Assembly (NCBI GenBank): GCA_947500135.1
Contig: CANMQX010000008.1
Coordinates: 95,600-159,599, forward strand
Source: an uncultured Paracoccaceae bacterium
GTDB lineage: Bacteria; Pseudomonadota; Alphaproteobacteria; Rhodobacterales; Rhodobacteraceae
Reading direction: 5' to 3'
DNA length: 64,000 nucleotides
The notes below the pieces were generated by a model that worked only from the letters and a program-made list of their open reading frames with translations, ran no database searches and was not told the DNA's origin. Numbering within the stretch: position 1 is the stretch's first letter; each line of letters opens with the position of its first letter. This document shows positions 61,739 to 64,000 of this stretch, piece after piece. The position numbers and the translations under genes are program-made.

Positions 61739-62560
61739 ATGAAATCAGCACTACTGGACGATTTAAAAGGAAAGTGGATCGCTCGTCGTATTCGGCGCAG
61801 CAATTACTATGCACCCTTCTTTCAGTCCAGTCTAACCCTATTGCAGAACTCCAATGTTGTTTACATTGAGAATTCAAAGGTTGGGTGTACGAAGATCAAG
61901 AAATCTCTGCTCGAACTGGACAATTGGCCGAAGCCGTGGAGCGAGATCATTGAAAAAGAGGTCCATATTCACAATAAAGAGCTAACGAATATGATTGGGC
62001 CGGATCGCTTGACGGGTGCAGGTCTACTCCATGTGTTGAGGGCCCCTTCATATTACCGGTTTGGGTTCGTACGCAATCCTTATGGTCGCCTTTTGTCGGC
62101 GTATAAGGACAAGATTCTTGCTCCACAAAAGTCACCGGAAAAACGCAATTATGTGCCCGTTGCCTGCAAGATCAAAGCAAAGGCGACAGGCCGCAAACCG
62201 AATGAAATCAACCTTGATGATACACCGGTTTCGTTTGGTGAATTTGTCGAATTTGTCTCAATGCAGCGATCATTTGATATGGATCGTCACTGGTTTCATC
62301 AGCACCTGACAATGTGGTATCCATATTGCCAGTTTCATTTCGTTGGTCGATTTGAAAATTTTTCTAACGACCTTTCTGATGTTCTCGAACTCATTGGCGC
62401 TCCAGCCAGATTGGTGAAATCTGCAGGATTAAAGGACAACGCATCGTTCAAGGCCAAGCAGAAATTCTATAATCCTGAACTGGCACAAAAGGTACATCAC
62501 ACATTTCGGAAGGATTTCGTAACTTACCGCTATGATGAGAATTCATGGTCTGAATACTAG
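61739..62560 (+). CDS. Sulfotransferase family protein (carbohydrate type)
   Basis: The 273-residue protein fits the Sulfotransfer_2 group: the 5'-phosphosulfate loop IENSKVGCTKIKKSL (~residue 46) and the 3'-phosphate region RFGFVRNPYGRLLSAYKDKI (~108-127). It would transfer sulfate from PAPS to a glycan. It starts 3 bp after the tandem GT gene, so the three genes (GT, GT, sulfotransferase) form one operon for a sulfated surface or exopolysaccharide. No PAPS synthesis gene is in the window. Confidence 0.8.
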   Translation: MKSALLDDLKGKWIARRIRRSNYYAPFFQSSLTLLQNSNVVYIENSKVGCTKIKKSLLELDNWPKPWSEIIEKEVHIHNKELTNMIGPDRLTGAGLLHVLRAPSYYRFGFVRNPYGRLLSAYKDKILAPQKSPEKRNYVPVACKIKAKATGRKPNEINLDDTPVSFGEFVEFVSMQRSFDMDRHWFHQHLTMWYPYCQFHFVGRFENFSNDLSDVLELIGAPARLVKSAGLKDNASFKAKQKFYNPELAQKVHHTFRKDFVTYRYDENSWSEY

Positions 62561-62641
62561 CAACTGTATTTCTCAAGCGGTTTGCCGCCGGAGAGAAAGA
62601 CATAGCCCGCTTTCCCGGACGCCACGGCAATCGCCAGAATA

Positions 62642-63013
62642 CTAAGCGCTGCCATGCTGTATTTGCTGAGTGAGCCGTTGCTGCAACTGCCGCAGCGAAT
62701 CGGCGCGGTTAAATGAGTGAGCGCTTTTGCATCCCTCAGGTGAGAGCTGCTTGAGGCGTTGCTGCAGTTTTTGCGCACAGTCCTGCATGAGTTCTGCAAA
62801 GAAGGTCTCAACGGAGCGCCCATAGATCAGTGACAGCGTGATAATTTGATCCAGGTTCGGGCGGGTCGCCCCGCGTTCAACGTGAATTGCTGAACTGACA
62901 CTCCTGAAAGGGAGCTGAGTGGCCAGGGTTGAAAACCTGGTCACCCTTTCTGCGGTTGGAGCGGTCTTTTCTTCGATCTCCAGAGATTTCAGCGACGCGC
63001 AGTAAGCAGACAC
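62642..63013 (-). CDS. XRE-like helix-turn-helix protein, possibly truncated
   Basis: In the 123-residue frame the stretch RSVSSAIHVERGATRPNLDQ and IITLSLIYGRSVETFFAEL (residues ~37-75) fits an XRE helix-turn-helix core, but the first HTH helix upstream is weak and the N-terminus does not match family starts. The C-terminus (QQRLKQLSPEGCKSAHSF) has no recognised domain. It may be a real small regulator or a decayed copy. It lies between the glycan genes and the IS element. Confidence 0.45.
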   Translation of the reverse strand: MSAYCASLKSLEIEEKTAPTAERVTRFSTLATQLPFRSVSSAIHVERGATRPNLDQIITLSLIYGRSVETFFAELMQDCAQKLQQRLKQLSPEGCKSAHSFNRADSLRQLQQRLTQQIQHGSA

Positions 63014-63263
63014 TGTAAAATTGCAAAGTTCGCAGTGACCTTCTGGGCGAAGCGGCCCATGCCTGCCATCCAGCGGACATCACCATCGCTGCGGTGCTTC
63101 CACCATCTCAAGGATCAGATCATTTGTCTCTGGTCTCGTCGTTTGGTGCGGATAACGAAGAGCAGAAACAGTTCGCGAAATTTCAAGGCCGTCGATGGTT
63201 ATCGACACGAGGCCCGTGTCAGCGGGAAATGCCGTAGTCGGCAAGATCACCGCACCTGACGCA

Positions 63264-63595
63264 TGAGGTGCCCCTAGATTTGTAGACGCTTTGCTTGGTA
63301 ATTTTGGAACCAAGGAGAGACGGATATGAGCACGGGAATACGGTTTACGGACGAGTTCAAGCAGGACGCTGTGGCGCAGGTTGTTGAGCGTGGATATGCG
63401 GTCAGTGAAGTGGCTGAGCGACTGGGGATCAGCACCAAGTCGCTGTACACTTGGAAGGCGCAGTTCGCGAAGTCGCCGCGTGTTAGATCGGAGGTCGCAG
63501 AACAGGCTGCCGAGATTAGACGATTGAAGCGTGAGTTGGCCCGCGTAACTGAGGAGCGCACAATTCTAAAAAAGGCAACGCTCAATAAAGCGTAA
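63264..63595 (+). mobile_element. IS3-family remnant with left end and orfA only
   Basis: TGAGGTGCCCCTAGATTTGT at 63264 looks like the left terminal repeat of an IS3-group element. orfA (63326-63595) is complete, but no orfB follows, so the element is truncated on its right and cannot move by itself. Confidence 0.62.
63326..63595 (+). CDS. IS3-family transposase OrfA (orphan)
   Basis: An 89-residue DNA-binding protein of IS3 elements with an HTH (DEFKQDAVAQVVERGYAVSE then VAERLGISTKSLYTWKAQFA) and a leucine-zipper-like tail (EIRRLKRELARVTEERTILK). An AAAAAAG slippage run (63568-63574) near the end would in an intact element shift ribosomes by -1 into orfB to make OrfAB. orfB is missing, so only OrfA could be made. 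AAGGAGAG precedes the ATG. Confidence 0.85.
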   Translation: MSTGIRFTDEFKQDAVAQVVERGYAVSEVAERLGISTKSLYTWKAQFAKSPRVRSEVAEQAAEIRRLKRELARVTEERTILKKATLNKA

Positions 63596-64000
63596 CCTTC
63601 TATTATTTATGCACTAAATCAAAGAAAAGGGGTGGCTCTGCATCTATTCCAAAGGCCGCTTTGTGACCCAAAAGGCCGTGTTGGCTGACCCGTTTCATAT
63701 GTAAAATGACCCATAGTTTGCCCATTTGACCTCATGTAACTCATTGTTTTTATTGTGACCCATGTTTGAATATTACTCTTTCCTGTCCATAAAATACACA
63801 TAGCATGTACATTGAACCTATGCACGGTTTCTCTTGCAATTTGAGCCCTCAGCTTGCGCTGATAATTGTTTTGATGCCCTACGACCCACGAAGTCGCCCA
63901 CTCGTGTTATTGAAAATCCAAGACTAGGGTCAGGACCCATTGATTTCCTTTGTACGACATGATTCATCGGTCGAAAATCGAGTGGTGATATGAGCAATCT
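63596..64000. other. Right flank without an identified gene
   Basis: About 400 bp in which I find no convincing coding frame, tRNA or terminator. Repeated TGACCCATnnTTTG-like strings (near 63707 and 63758) could belong to an old IS end. Confidence 0.4.

Noticed and set aside
63030..63250. Glutathione S-transferase-like fragment upstream of the IS left end
   Set aside because: A short string (AAHACHPADITIAAVL) looked like a GST tail, but the similarity is too short and no other GST motif is present.

Overview
The window is a chromosomal segment of a marine-type alphaproteobacterium, most likely a roseobacter-group member of the Rhodobacterales. The pointers are a short PutA (no N-terminal DNA-binding domain) controlled by a divergent Lrp-type PutR, the small Tat-signal and DUF6280-type proteins typical of that order, a DUF1127 protein, CobQ next to an YdjM-like membrane protein, and overall protein similarity. 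Genus cannot be fixed from this sequence alone.

Bases 1-15.9k are ordinary core genome: a cut alpha/beta hydrolase, a DMT exporter, YebC, a TrkA_C-type permease, a YmdB-like phosphoesterase, 5-formyl-THF cyclo-ligase, MgtE, two purine deaminases (guanine and 8-oxoguanine), a HisN-type phosphatase, regulators, a quinone oxidoreductase, a Bax-inhibitor-1 protein and RlmB. From 15.9k to 17.3k lies a decayed insertion hotspot between tRNA-Tyr and tRNA-Leu: a frameshifted integrase, an IS3 transposase remnant and half of an extra tRNA-Leu. From 17.3k to 47.7k the core resumes: putR/putA, rhomboid, SuhB-like, a GGDEF-EAL protein, metR/metF with a consensus MetR box, a thioesterase, a DUF2235 hydrolase, a lone CoxL-type molybdoenzyme, an HD-domain gene with one in-frame stop, ValS, a HisC-like and a class V aminotransferase, an MsbA-like exporter, YgfZ, EF-P, CobQ, TolC and a Pcm-family methyltransferase.

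A 9.2-kb integrative island (47838-57063) sits in the 3' end of tRNA-Cys. It is bounded by a perfect 20-bp direct repeat. Just inside each end are paired 9-bp repeats with 12-bp phasing that look like integrase arm sites. Its tyrosine integrase is at the tRNA end. Its cargo is a leftward four-gene operon: a single-chain nuclease-methylase fusion, a specificity subunit, a HEPN-type protein, and an orphan protein whose three spaced motifs resemble the palm of family A (PolA/T7 RNAP-like) polymerases. This is the best candidate for an undescribed, probably anti-phage, system. A small XRE regulator with a palindromic site and an unknown membrane protein fill the rest.

From 57.1k to the end the DNA is again accessory. 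A serine-recombinase scrap lies just outside the right repeat. It is followed by three tightly packed genes for surface glycan synthesis (a two-part glycosyltransferase, a tandem-domain glycosyltransferase and a carbohydrate sulfotransferase), an XRE-like fragment, and an IS3 orfA without orfB.

Starts were moved to internal ATGs where a Shine-Dalgarno motif, family length or gene overlap argued for it. No database search was possible, so family names rest on motifs recognised by eye.
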